This document shows positions 1-9,913 of a stretch of 27,398 nt of DNA, piece after piece. Source of the DNA: Lingula anatina (taxonomy: Eukaryota; Brachiopoda; Lingulata; Lingulida; Lingulidae); assembly GCF_001039355.2 (NCBI RefSeq), contig NW_019775708.1, positions 77,383 through 104,780 of the forward strand. Direction: 5' to 3'. A program made the position numbers and the translations under genes. Each line of letters begins with the position of its first letter. Position 1 is the first letter of the stretch. The notes under the pieces were generated by a model. That model saw only the letters and a program-made list of their open reading frames with translations, did no database searches and was not told the DNA's origin.

Positions 1-1250
1 TGGGGGGATATTTCGTTCCATTTCAATATTTGCAGATATTATAGACGCCAAAAGATAAAATTTCAATTTATTATCTGAAATCAATAAAAATTTCTTATAT
101 ATTTTTAATATAAATATCTTGATGTCTCCATCGGGAATTTTAAAAATGGCTTTTAGTAGTGTAAGCGTTAAATATTTTTTTCTCCGTTTTGTGTATGTTG
201 GAGACAAAAGTAAGAATTAAGGCATTACAAAAATGTGTCATACCAGTATATGCAGGTCCATGATCACTGCTGCAATAATAAATCACTTTTTAACTCTCAA
301 ATCGGTAATTATTTCCATAATAATATTACTTTTTTTTCTTTCGTAATACTGGTAGGCCTATATGTATTACGGGTTTTCTAGCATCTTTCACGTGGATCAA
401 TTTTCCCCTATATACGGATTTGTGTTCTAATTAAACTAAACAATTAGGCTTGGGATGATTTTTGTTAGGTGGGTTTTTGGTTTGATAATAATTTGCATTA
501 TTTTCATTTCATGTCAATGATTATGTCGGATATTTTTTAGTCAGAATTTTGTTTTCCCATGCAAGCTTCCATTATCATTATATGCGTATTAAAACTTATA
601 ACTCCCATTATGGCGTTAACATGGATTTTTTGATCTAGAAGCATACATCCTTTTGAATGTTTTTTTTTTTTACCACTGTGAAATTCTAAAGTCATTTTAT
701 GAAGTATTTTAATTCAAGATTACAGCCAAGCGTACGCCAGTTTAGCTTTGTATTAATTAAGACAATTAAAAAAAACATCATTATCACATATACGTTTTTA
801 TTCACAATGGATGGGTTTAAAACAAAAATACAATAGTAATTGATTTCAAATCAAAGTGAAAAGTAAATATATTCAAAATTAACATAGGAAAATGCCGCAG
901 TTCCTTTTACCCTATGATGGGGAAAATATCAATCTTAAAAGATGCATTATTTAGGAATCAAAATAATATTAATTTATCTACAAACAATTTGTGGTGAACT
1001 TCCTGCAAAGAATATAGAACTTTTAGGTATCCGGTTTTTAATTTTGTTGTTACCACTCAAAAGGAAAGTATTAATGTTAAGCATTTGCGACTTTTAAAGT
1101 ACGGTGCCTTTCAAAATGTTTCTTTTTTCTAAATTTGTCTTTAAAAGTTCACAATTTCCCCATTGACAAGATTGAGCCACACGTAAAACAGAACATAAGT
1201 CAGACAGAATGACGTTCGTGATACGTGAAGAGCTCATCATTATCACAAAC

Positions 1251-1280
1251 CAAGAAGTTATATCTCATTATAACTTCTTG
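1251..1280. repeat. Perfect 12-bp inverted repeat (hairpin)
   Basis: CAAGAAGTTATA (1251-1262) is followed after a six-base loop by its exact reverse complement (1269-1280). It would form a perfect stem-loop as DNA or RNA. The arms are short for a pre-miRNA, and no terminal-repeat element was seen around it. Function unknown. Confidence 0.8.
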
Positions 1281-1520
1281 CACAAACACACACGTCTTAC
1301 TCCTTCCTGACAGCTGGTGCTGTCTTCCTGATCCTGACAAAGCCGGATGTCAAAAACAAAAGAGCCAGGGCAGTGTAACATGCATTTGTGCCTGACGTGT
1401 AACGTGTGCCAGATATATGGACAGCACATACACACTGTACTGTCTGATCACAGGGTTCGCTTGTAGTCTGTTACAAGATTATTGTACATGTATCGCTGAC
1501 ACTTAAATTTCGTATTCTAT

Positions 1521-1600
1521 CTTCCTCTCTCTCTTTCTTGCACGCACACACACACACTGCGACAAACTCTCTTTCTCGCTCTCTCTCTCTCTCTTGTGCG
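1521..1600. repeat. CT/CA microsatellite
   Basis: An imperfect run of CT dinucleotides, then CA, then CT again. It is a simple repeat with no coding sense. Confidence 0.9.
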
Positions 1601-2499
1601 TGCGCAAACAAGTAAATCACCTCCTTGGCTGGACTCTGACGCTACTAGAAATGATATAAAGAAAATAAATTATCCAAAAGCTCTTCCAATTCTACTAATT
1701 AGAACGAACATCTATCAGTCATCTAATGGATTCTAGCTTCATGAGGCCAATCACATAGAGATGTTGCCAAACAGAATTTCATATCCTTTCATAAAAGTAA
1801 CATTTCCTAGAATACCGGGAGTAATATAAGTTTCTATTGAAGAAATAATCCGTCTCCATTAGAAATCTGTTCATCTGTTTTAGCGATATTTCGTTTTTGA
1901 ACTGGCCATTATTCACTCACTATTGTTTAAAAATGTGTTTTAAACCATCTAAAATGTGAAAAAGTACATTTCCAATAAAGAGAAACTTGAATAGTTATAG
2001 CGATGACCGGTAAACTCAGATGAACTGTTCACTTATTCTTATATGAACATATATATTCATGCAAAAAACGCGATCAATACTCAATAAACGGCTAACAATC
2101 ATGCGAGTGCTTGCTGACGTACGATATATAGTGCGTGCCTGTGTGCTGATAAATACGACACAGCTTCCGGGGGGTGACAATAGTATTGCACCATCTGTAT
2201 GAATAGTGCGCTATGTGCCATGTACAGGGGCGCGATTCAGAGATATTTTCTGACAGTCTTCCAAATTATCTTTGTTGATCCGTTCTTCATTTTTGACCGT
2301 CTTCCGACGGAAAAATTAGGCACCTTTCAATGTAAACTTGAAAATCTGACCGTCTTCCGGAAGACCCAGAAGACGGCCTAAATCCGCTCCTGAAATTTTA
2401 ATGTAGGGACCAGTTCATAAAGTGACGAATTTTCAACCATGTGCACCATAACGGGTGCCATGGAAGGTGCAACGCTCTTCTGACTGTCTAGTTTCTATT

Positions 2500-3346
2500 A
2501 TGGTGAAAGTAAGGGAGCTCCCAAATGACGAAAGAAAAGAAATTGTTTGTCTGAGAGAATCGCTAGGGTATACGTAGATGTTGATTTACCCCAGATAACC
2601 GCCAAATATGGTGTGTCTGATCAGCCTGTACGTAGGAAGAGTTTGCAGAAGGATTGAGGGTACTGGTGATGCCCATTAGTCAACAAGACGTGGCCACCCG
2701 AAGAAAACTAGTGCCACAGACGATGGGCGCCTTTTTATGCTGTCAAGAGATTTGAATCATGCAGCTAATTAGCTTTGCATTGGTCGCGTAATTTGCAGGT
2801 TAAGAAAAGAAAAGGAAATGTTTACAAAAAGCTCCATGCTATAGGAATTAACACCAACATTGCGAAGAAGAAACCACTTATCACCTTGATAAACAGACGC
2901 AGAAGAGTGACATGGGGTGCAAGAACCGTTGCATGAACAGAAGGTCAAAACTGGAGCTATTTTGTATTTCCTGATGATCGCATCCATAGTTAACATCGTG
3001 GGTGGACAAGTGAGAGTATGGAGAACATCATCTCACCTTGCTGCATTTCCTAGCTAGACATTCCACTTCAATAATGGTTTGGCGTGCATTGGTTTCTAAG
3101 GAATTGGTACATGGAAACCTGAACCACGAGCGAAATTCTGTCCCCAGCACCTTTAACCATCGGTAAAAAACATCTAAACATCTTTGGGGACAGGGATCAT
3201 CCGTTCATTTTCCAAGATTATAACCCTGCATCCCACAGGCCAGGGATGTACAATAGTGATTTTAACAGAATCACTATGTGTGGTTTGGCCTGCCCAGTCA
3301 CCTGACGCAAACCTCGCTGAAAACCCCTTGAATGAGATTGGAAATA
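2500..3346 (+). pseudogene. Degenerate Tc1/mariner transposase
   Basis: This is a decayed cut-and-paste transposase with many stops and frameshifts. From the ATG at 2500 it reads MVKVRELPNDERKEIVCLRE, like a Tc1 N-terminus. In another frame comes the helix-turn-helix piece ITAKYGVSDQPVRRK, then a TRRGRPKKTSATDDGR segment matching the GRPR-type hook between the two DNA-binding subdomains. Near 3213-3240 FQDYNPASHR resembles the second catalytic Asp region (FQQDNxPxH). At 3283-3340 WPAQSPDANLAENPLNE matches the WPxQSPDLNPIENxW block holding the third catalytic residue. The order of blocks is correct and the spacing about right for a single element of roughly 340 codons. No flanking terminal inverted repeats were identified. 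Certainly non-functional. Confidence 0.82.
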
Positions 3347-3420
3347 TTTTTGGTGGCCACATTTGCCTGTTTAGTCAGTTTCCCTTTAGTGCTTTATAAT
3401 CACACGGCAAACAGTGCGGC
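3347..3420 (-). pseudogene. Duplicated fragment of the adjacent GPCR gene
   Basis: About 74 bp repeat the GPCR coding sequence at 4048-4121 in the same orientation, including an exact 30-bp match (3379-3408 versus 4081-4110). Read on the minus strand it encodes PCDYKALKG, a stop, then LNRQMWPPK; the intact gene has PCDYKALKGKYLNRQKWPPK at about residues 617-636. It starts where the Tc1 transposase remnant ends and stops before a short TA run. It lies about 300 bp past the receptor stop codon. It is either a captured or duplicated piece, or the last scrap of a decayed paralogue. Confidence 0.75.
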
Positions 3421-3628
3421 TTGATATATATATATATATTGGCATACTTAAAATAAGTTATGAGGTTTACATCACACCCGTTTATACACGTAGCATACAT
3501 TGCACATTCCATATCACAGTATACAATACAACAAAGTTGATAAAACTCTCTTACAGGACGTATGCATTTCTACATAATGGATTAAAAGTTAAATATTGCT
3601 AATATATTACATAACAGGACGTCATCTT

Positions 3629-3630
<2 letters not shown>

Positions 3631-3664
<34 letters not shown>
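3631..3664. repeat. (TC)17 microsatellite
   Basis: A perfect TC dinucleotide run lying about 60 bp beyond the GPCR stop codon, so probably within its 3' UTR or just past it. Confidence 0.95.
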
Positions 3665-3669
<5 letters not shown>

Positions 3670-3722
3670 CGTTCCTACCTTTACTGATAGTTATTTACCA
3701 AACGTGCAATAAAACCTCACAT

Positions 3723-5957
3723 CTATGTCCTATTTGTTCGAAAATACTGCCTTAAAGCTTGCCTAAACCCACTGTTTGAAAATAAGAAAATGATTGGGTT
3801 CGCCACATTATTAATGAAGTACATATAGAATACCGGGATGTTCAAAGGGACTACTTTGTTGGTCATTAACGCCCCGGGCAGATACGTGACTACATACACC
3901 ACAGTCACTATAAACAACACGATGGCGATCTTGACATTCTCTTTGAAGAAAATGGAGCGGGCGAGCCGGGATTCCTTGGCCTTTGAGATACGTTGAGTTG
4001 GAGTGCTCTTCATCTGAGCGGAACGTCGAGAGGAATGGCTTTGGGACTTTTTTGGCGGCCATTTTTGTCTGTTTAAATACTTTCCCTTTAGTGCTTTATA
4101 ATCACACGGCGAACAGGGCGAGGATATGGTGGTCTCAGCCGTGGTGCTCGACAAATGCCCTCTTTTGAAAATGAGGCGCTTGGGAGGAGAAGATCTTGCG
4201 TGATGATTATTTTCTTCCGAGATGACGCGTCTATCAAGATGCCTCAAGTTGAGTTCGAGGCTGCTGGTAGGAGAAGGTCTATTGCGCCGGACTACACTAC
4301 CAGGAGCGCTGCTTCCGGATGATGAGGTTCGACAGTCATCAAATCCGTTTTCCGGAGTGCCATCAACATTTAGGTAACAATGGCATTTCGTGCAGCGAAC
4401 TCTTATCAGGACCTTCAATTTATTTTCTTTGTCTGAGCCGTTACTCATATTGAGGTGCACATCACTCATGCAAATATTTGCGTCGGGCGGTGGTGCCGAA
4501 GACCTCTGCGCCCCTTCACCTTCGCATTTCCGGTCCCCACTCTGGTCCCCATCTGTCAAATTACCATCGGATTGTTGTGTCGCACCTTTTTGGAGCCCGC
4601 CCTGTTCGACCTTGTCGACTGGTTCAGGACTGTTTATATTTTCATTGTGTTCGTTATTGTTCATAAAACCCTGCGGTTTCTGGCCAAAGTCTGTTCCAAG
4701 TTTCCCGGTCTCGCCATGGTTAGCTGCAGTATCCTTCATCTCGTTCTGTTCCGACCGTTCTTCATTCCGAACCAAATTTTCGTTCAGTTCTCCCTCTGTC
4801 TCCGGAACATTAACATGTGGAACCCCGCCAGTCCTCATAGCACCGATTTCTTCGAAACTGCGTTTTGGTTGATCGGAATGCGAGCTGACAGATCTCTGCG
4901 GTGGTGGAGACCGTCCCCTGGTCCTGCAGGCAATGGATCTCGCCATGATCACCGACTTCATGGACAGTTGCTGCCGAATACGATGGTACAACATAGCATA
5001 CATCACACATATGATGCAAAACACGACCAGGAACAAGACCACGTGGATGACTTGTAGTGTGTGCCGAAATCTAGAGCTGATGACGTCATCGACAGGTCTG
5101 CAGATGCCTTCGTAGTCCACCTGAATGGTTACCTCGGCTGTTCCAGGCGGCTGGTTCGTATTGCTGCCCACTGTGTTGCCCACGCCTACATCTTCAAGAA
5201 CAACCTCAGACACATTGGCTCCCAGTAAGGTGACCAGTGAGGTCATTTGAGCGTCGCACGCGCCACGACAACCGTTCACGGGTGCTGTCACGTTGGCATA
5301 AGTGGACAATGGTTTTCCCACGAGGCCGAACGTAGCGGTAACTGTGAGGTTTTCATGGGCTGTTTCCGTGTACCGTTCGCTGGCGTTCCTCTCTTCTACA
5401 GTTATTTTGCCAGGACGGGTCCCGTGACACAGAGCAACAAACAGCCCCAAAATTCCTGCAGACACGGCCAAAACAACGACGGTAATTTTGGCATGTCTGT
5501 ACAGAATTCTCACCCGGGCTGTCCAGCAGATACACAAATATCTGTCCACGGCTATGGCTCCCATTACAAAGGCACTCATAGTGACTGAAGATGAGTTCAG
5601 GAATTGGTAAAGCATGCAAAGAACGTCGGAATGAATTTTAAAATGGGTGATCTCCATGACGAAAGTGGCGGGAATTACTAAGGCGCACGTGGTCACGTCG
5701 ATGGCGGCCAGAGCAACAATGAACACGTTGGAACTCGTGCGTTCTCGTTTGCTTCCAAATACGCGCAGCACTCCTAGGTTTCCTACGGTTCCCATCAAGG
5801 ACAGAAAGGCTAGCATCGCCAATGTTATGTATAACTCAGAGCCGGTGACAAAAAGCATAGGTTGTTCTATGAAAGCCTTCGCCCTTTGTATGTCGTAATT
5901 AGTGACGTCAATCGTGACGTCATGACTGACATTATCTTTGATGTCACTTCCGTTCAT
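3723..5957 (-). CDS. Rhodopsin-class (class A) GPCR, orphan, with long third cytoplasmic loop
   Basis: A single open frame of 744 residues with seven membrane segments. TM1 is about 43-68 with N60 of GN. TM2 is about 77-101 with D87. TM3 is about 113-137 with C114 and the DRY box at 138-140. TM4 is about 157-177. TM5 is about 300-325, TM6 about 675-698 with P694, and TM7 about 704-726 with NPIIF (720-724). The second extracellular loop is about 120 residues, carries sequons at 191, 203, 222 and 248, and has the likely disulphide partner C286. The N-terminus has sequons at 2 and 9. The third cytoplasmic loop is about 345 residues, polar and Ser-rich, with C522/C525/C527 clustered. The tail after TM7 is only about 20 residues. 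TM4 lacks the usual Trp, and TM6 has TYLP in place of CWxP. The start is supported by an in-frame TGA 24 nt upstream and an A at -3. The closest broad group is probably peptide or amine receptors; the ligand cannot be assigned. Confidence 0.92.
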   Translation of the reverse strand: MNGSDIKDNVSHDVTIDVTNYDIQRAKAFIEQPMLFVTGSELYITLAMLAFLSLMGTVGNLGVLRVFGSKRERTSSNVFIVALAAIDVTTCALVIPATFVMEITHFKIHSDVLCMLYQFLNSSSVTMSAFVMGAIAVDRYLCICWTARVRILYRHAKITVVVLAVSAGILGLFVALCHGTRPGKITVEERNASERYTETAHENLTVTATFGLVGKPLSTYANVTAPVNGCRGACDAQMTSLVTLLGANVSEVVLEDVGVGNTVGSNTNQPPGTAEVTIQVDYEGICRPVDDVISSRFRHTLQVIHVVLFLVVFCIICVMYAMLYHRIRQQLSMKSVIMARSIACRTRGRSPPPQRSVSSHSDQPKRSFEEIGAMRTGGVPHVNVPETEGELNENLVRNEERSEQNEMKDTAANHGETGKLGTDFGQKPQGFMNNNEHNENINSPEPVDKVEQGGLQKGATQQSDGNLTDGDQSGDRKCEGEGAQRSSAPPPDANICMSDVHLNMSNGSDKENKLKVLIRVRCTKCHCYLNVDGTPENGFDDCRTSSSGSSAPGSVVRRNRPSPTSSLELNLRHLDRRVISEENNHHARSSPPKRLIFKRGHLSSTTAETTISSPCSPCDYKALKGKYLNRQKWPPKKSQSHSSRRSAQMKSTPTQRISKAKESRLARSIFFKENVKIAIVLFIVTVVYVVTYLPGALMTNKVVPLNIPVFYMYFINNVANPIIFLFSNSGFRQALRQYFRTNRT

Positions 5958-5978
5958 TGTGGACCTTGCTCTAGTGGA

Positions 5979-6013
5979 TCACATCTGAGGAAAAGAGTCG
6001 TCTTTCTGTAAAA
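5979..6013 (-). promoter_or_regulatory. Possible 3' splice sites in the GPCR 5' leader
   Basis: Just upstream of the receptor start, the minus strand has two acceptor-like sequences: a pyrimidine-rich tract ending CCTCAG (last base at 5985) and TTTTACAG (last base at 6006). Either would join a non-coding first exon to the coding exon. The in-frame TGA at 5979-5981 keeps the coding start at 5957 in both cases. This is inferred from consensus only. Confidence 0.35.
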
Positions 6014-6129
6014 CAATCGTTCAATAATCATTTCGCTTATTTGTTATCTTCACATGAGCTAAGCAAAAAGTATACTAAATCTTTGGGTTCTTTTTTTTTC
6101 TTTTATGTCCGAAACAATTTTGTAGTTTT

Positions 6130-6142
6130 ATATTTTATAGAT
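6130..6142 (-). promoter_or_regulatory. TATA-like sequence upstream of the GPCR
   Basis: On the minus strand TATAAAATATAAAA lies about 175-185 bp upstream of the receptor ATG. It could place a transcription start near 6105. The region is AT-rich, so such a match can occur by chance. It competes with the alternative of a distant promoter near 12600. Confidence 0.25.
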
Positions 6143-6384
6143 CTATGTAACGACATTTGTAAACAGCGATGAGACGTATGTGAAGCCTGGTTTAAAGAAA
6201 TAAATTATTAATGCTATACCTGTATTAGGCTTATTGTATTTCACCAGAAATGGTCTAGAGTTGCCACATATTAATATGAAAACAGCAACGTATACATAGA
6301 CACAGAGACAAAGTATCGATGAACTATTAATAGTCTTAATTTCAATATCGTCTCAACCGAGATCTCTTCAACAAGAATGACCAA

Positions 6385-8185
6385 ATACCCTATGTGTGTT
6401 CAAAGCACAATCCTTATATTATGGATATTGCTTGTTGTCACTATCTTTAATGACACAGCATTTCTATACCTGGTTGGGCATTTATTGCATGTGTTCTTCT
6501 AATCCGTATACGGTATAAGCATGCTACATCCATCCTGACATTCACCATACGTGCTGTACTGATATTTTGTATCTTAGTGAGAAAGTTTGCCAGATAAACA
6601 AACAACATATAGGTCCTCTTAGACCATATGCGTAATTTAATCAATGATCACTGATTTATCTATTATCCAAAAGAATGTATGTAAGGCAGTAAATAAGGAG
6701 TTTTGGACGAAGGGTGACAATATTCTTAAGACCATATGCGCAATAACAGGGTGGTAAATAAGGGCCTTGATTAAGACCAGGATATCACGTCTCCATAAGT
6801 TGATAGCACACAGTTATATTCAGACAAAACCACTTGTGTTGCTCTTCTTCAGCAGCCAAGCCCAAACACCAACGTGAAAATAATTATTGGGCATGTTATT
6901 TACCGCTGTGAAACGCAATATTAATACAATACGTACGTAACACAGTCGTCTGGCACCATTTAGCAGAACTATTTATGGCCATAAAAGATTTCTTTATTAA
7001 CATCTTGATCTATCAGCAATGAAAACTATCCTATCAGACTGTATGGTGAAACGCAAAAAAAAGAAAAAAAACAACACCCGTAAATTGATCATGAAAGTTA
7101 AGTTAGGGTGTTTTCATCAGGTCCGCCCTAAATCTACGGCCAACTAGCTCAGTTATGTCAATGAAATATAATTAATGTTGAAGTACATTTACATTTTCTC
7201 TTGTGAAGTAGTAATGATATAAAACGCCTTTTTTATTTTTTTGTATTTATTTGTTTATTTATTTGTCTTTTTGTCTATCCTAAAAGATTTTAAGCTTAAA
7301 AATACTACATTTACCAACGAGAAATGATTTGAATGGTTCGACGCTGTCAGTAAGGGAGGGTACCAAACAGTGCCAATGTCTTGGGTTTATGGTTTTAACT
7401 TTATCTCACGTCTCTCAAGACCTTTAAAAGGAGTGATATTTGATTATGAAAGTGATCATAATGTTAAACACGGACGACACCATTTTACTTGCGGAAGCGA
7501 AAAAGGATTTACAACATCAACTTGATTGCTTTGCTGAGTATTATAGGCCCAATGCATCTGAAGCTTGAAGTTAATGTTGTATAGACAAAGGTACATTAAT
7601 GAAAGGTAGGACTCCCAAAAACCCAAGTTTAAATTAAATGGTCAAAATATAGAAATTATAATTAAGGTTAAATATTTATGTTCATATTTCTCCCCATCTG
7701 CATCTATTACTGAAACAAAATACTTAGCTATTATGTCCACAAAGGCAATGCATACAATATTTAAAAATGGAAGAGGTATTCATTTAAGTTTTACTGATTA
7801 ATTGAATCTATTTGACAAAATGATTGTTCCCGTGTTCTTACACAAGCTCATTAACAACGCAGAAAATTTCTTTTCTAGCAAAATTTAAAACAACCAATCA
7901 TGGACTGCCTATAGAAATAGGAAGATGGTTTTCGACGTCAAAACACCTCAGAATAAGTCACCTCTGTCACACTGACAAAGGCGATGAGTTTCATAAAATA
8001 CTTTCTTGCAAATTCTTTAAAAATGAAAGAAAACAATATATGACACGAAAAGCTTGAACCAGACTACATGTATTTGAGATGTCCATGGTTTATTTTTTCA
8101 AAAATTCTTCGTGTTCTTAATGACATGTGCATATTTATCATCCAATTATCAAAGAGTGTCAGCTTACATCCTCTTTTCAAATCCT
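6385..8185. repeat. Tandem duplication, left copy (A)
   Basis: Long collinear blocks recur in 8186-10235. Examples are the stretch with the GTGAGAAAGTTTGCCAGAT word (near 6580 and 8370), the block from CACTTGTGTTGCTCTTCTTC (6831 and 8565) to the TTAACATCTT region, and the block at 7841-8180 matching 9916-10231. Offsets grow from about 1734 to 2075 bp through indels, including the MITE. The copies are clearly diverged, so the duplication is not recent. Copy A carries the RT remnant at 7440-8057 and retains the empty TA site (7032-7033) of the MITE found in copy B. Confidence 0.85.
7440..8057 (+). pseudogene. LINE reverse-transcriptase remnant (copy A)
   Basis: Broken pieces of a non-LTR retrotransposon ORF2 in the expected order. 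Near 7475-7545 NTDDTILLAEAKKDLQHQL matches the (Y/F)ADDTxLLAES region of the RT active site, with the Ala of the box changed. Near 7625-7770, in shifting frames, come KFKLNGQNIEI, KYL and KAMHTIF pieces like the thumb region. Then LNLFDKMIVPVF (about 7804-7838) resembles the segment before the C-terminal domain. The frame ending at 8057 contains NHGLPIEIGRW, then SHLCHTDKGDEFHKILSC, resembling the Cys/His knuckle found after the RT domain in many invertebrate LINEs. Stops and frameshifts make it dead. The N-terminal half was not recognised. Confidence 0.7.
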
Positions 8186-8762
8186 CTTTGTATATTTAAA
8201 GCATAATCCTTATGGATATTGCTTGTTATCACTACCTTTAATTAAATAGCATTTCATACAATTCTCATATTATCTAGATGGCCATTTATTGTTTTCTTCT
8301 AATCCGTATTAGCATGCTAAACACATCGTGACATTAACTATTCATGCTGTTACTTATTTTGTATGTAAGTGAGAAAGTTTGCCAGATGAACAAACAAGCT
8401 CTAGGTCCACTTAAGGATATTGTAACCCTTTATCACCCAGATACCGAAAATGGGTTTTTTACTTGCATATAATTATTCAGTAATGCATCTATCTTTGTGC
8501 TGATTTAAAACAATAAAAAAAACTCGATAAGTGGCGAGAGCACTCAGTTTTATTCAAACAAAACCACTTGTGTTGCTCTTCTTCAGCAGCCAAGCGAAAA
8601 CACCAACGTGAAAATAATTATTGGGCATGTTATTTACCGCTGTGAAACGCAATATACGTACGTAACACGATCGTCTGGCTATATTTAGTAGAGCTATTTA
8701 CGGTCAAAAATAATTCCTTTATTAACATCTTATCTATCATGTTCGCATTGAGAACTATCCTA

Positions 8763-8936
8763 GGCCCCATTCAGAACAGTGGATTAACTAGTCCACTGCT
8801 CAAATATGGCGACACACTAAAAAACCCACAGATAGACACTGAATAGATTCCCCACGTGGATAACGTAACAAGCATTCAAGTGGGTCAGCCATATTTGATC
8901 CACGGTTTACTTAGTCCGCTTTTCTGAATGCCCTCC
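8763..8936. mobile_element. MITE, 174 bp, TA target site (copy 1)
   Basis: A non-coding element with long imperfect terminal inverted repeats of about 55 bp. The left end begins GGCCCCATTCAGAA and the right end ends TTCTGAATGCCCTCC. It is flanked by TA on both sides (8761-8762 and 8937-8938). The homologous position in the other duplication copy reads ACTATCCTATCAGACTG without the element and with only one TA (7032-7033). It is the same family as the 175-bp copy at 23056-23230. A TA duplication is typical of the Tc1/mariner superfamily, but the GG-CC ends are not the usual ones, so the superfamily is left open. Confidence 0.9.
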
Positions 8937-9076
8937 TATTAGACTGTACGGTGAAAAGTGAATATATAAAACACCTGTTAATTGATCATGAAAAGCCAAG
9001 TTTGAAATATATTTTCATTTTGTCTTGTGAAATGATAAGGAAAGAGTAATGAAATAAAATGCGTTTTTTATCTTGT

Positions 9077-9090
9077 TTTATTTATTTATT

Positions 9091-9135
<45 letters not shown>

Positions 9136-9136
9136 T
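9077..9136. repeat. (TTTA)n-(TTA)n microsatellite
   Basis: A run of TTTA units passing into TTA units. The equivalent place in copy A (about 7240-7265) has a shorter, interrupted TTTATTTG run, so this tract expanded after the duplication. Confidence 0.9.
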
Positions 9137-9416
9137 GTCTATGTGGGTTAAAACAAGGCTCTTGGGGGAGAGTTCGAAAGGTCATTCCTCACAATTAAAA
9201 ATAAATTAAAGCTTTTAAGCTTAAAGACAATTTACTTTTTACGTGTACCAACGTGAAACTAGAGGATCAGAGAAGCATACTGCCTCCAGCTGGAGCAAGC
9301 ACATTCGTATGGAAAACAAAAAAGGGACATCGCGTGCAGTGTTGTGCTTGGCAAGCTCTACAAAATGCAATAAACAAGAGTTCTCTTTTTGTAGAAAATT
9401 ACAATATATAACTCCT

Positions 9417-9820
9417 AGTTCATGGTAAAAAAAATAGGTCAAAGATCAAATTCAAGGTCACGGGAAGACTCAATATATGAGTTCCTATTCAAGTTCAATA
9501 GTAGCTATGGTCGTATCTCTGCCAGTTTTTGAGATATAAGAGTTGAAATGTTTAAAGTGCAGTTCATGGGGAAAAGTAGGTTAAAGGTCCGATTCAAGGT
9601 CATAGAAGCATTGCCAATGTATTACTTTGTATTCTAGTTCAATAGTAGCTATTTCTGCCAGTTTTGTATATATACGGGCCGAAAATTTTGCAAAGTACAG
9701 TTCATCATGAAGAGTAGGTCAAATGTCAATTTCAAAGTCACAGTTAGATTGCCTGTGTATGACTTCCTATTCAACTGTAGGCGTATCTCTGCTAATTTTG
9801 GAGAATTTCACATTTTTCAC
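9417..9820. repeat. Three-unit tandem array with AGGTCA-like half-sites
   Basis: Three units start AGTTCAT at 9417, 9561 and 9699, about 144, 138 and 120 bp long and moderately diverged. Each carries two half-sites spaced by one base (AGGTCA A AGATCA at 9436; AGGTTA A AGGTCC at 9578; AGGTCA A ATGTCA at 9716). A third half-site begins exactly 19 bp after the first (9455, 9597, 9735). This resembles the DR1 arrangement bound by nuclear receptors such as HNF4 or RXR dimers. Whether it is bound is unknown; similar words may simply be part of a dispersed repeat. Confidence 0.75.
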
Positions 9821-9913
9821 CACTGAATATTTTGATGTATTTTTTGACAAAGCACAACTCCTAAACACCCTGAGCTTCGGAGATAACTTGAAACAAACCT
9901 CTTCACTATAGCT

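Larger units (their letters stand above)
1..2480. other. AT-rich gene-free stretch
   Basis: No frame with coding character is seen on either strand; the only listed-size frame (2199-2381) has no recognisable domain. The stretch holds poly-T and poly-A tracts, a CT/CA microsatellite near 1521-1600, a perfect hairpin at 1251-1280 and repeated GTCTTCC words at 2256-2376. It looks like ordinary intergenic invertebrate DNA. Confidence 0.6.

Noticed and set aside
4390-5898. Several plus-strand frames of 60-200 codons opposite the GPCR
   Set aside because: They are antisense shadows of a GC-richer coding region with no recognisable domain.
8763-8936. PIF/Harbinger assignment of the MITE from its GGCC ends and TTA/TAA flanks
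   Set aside because: Copy 2 has TTA on the left and TAA on the right, which is not a direct repeat. The empty site in copy A supports only a 2-bp TA duplication.
9417-9820. CRISPR-like array
   Set aside because: The units are whole diverged tandem repeats without unique spacers, in animal DNA.
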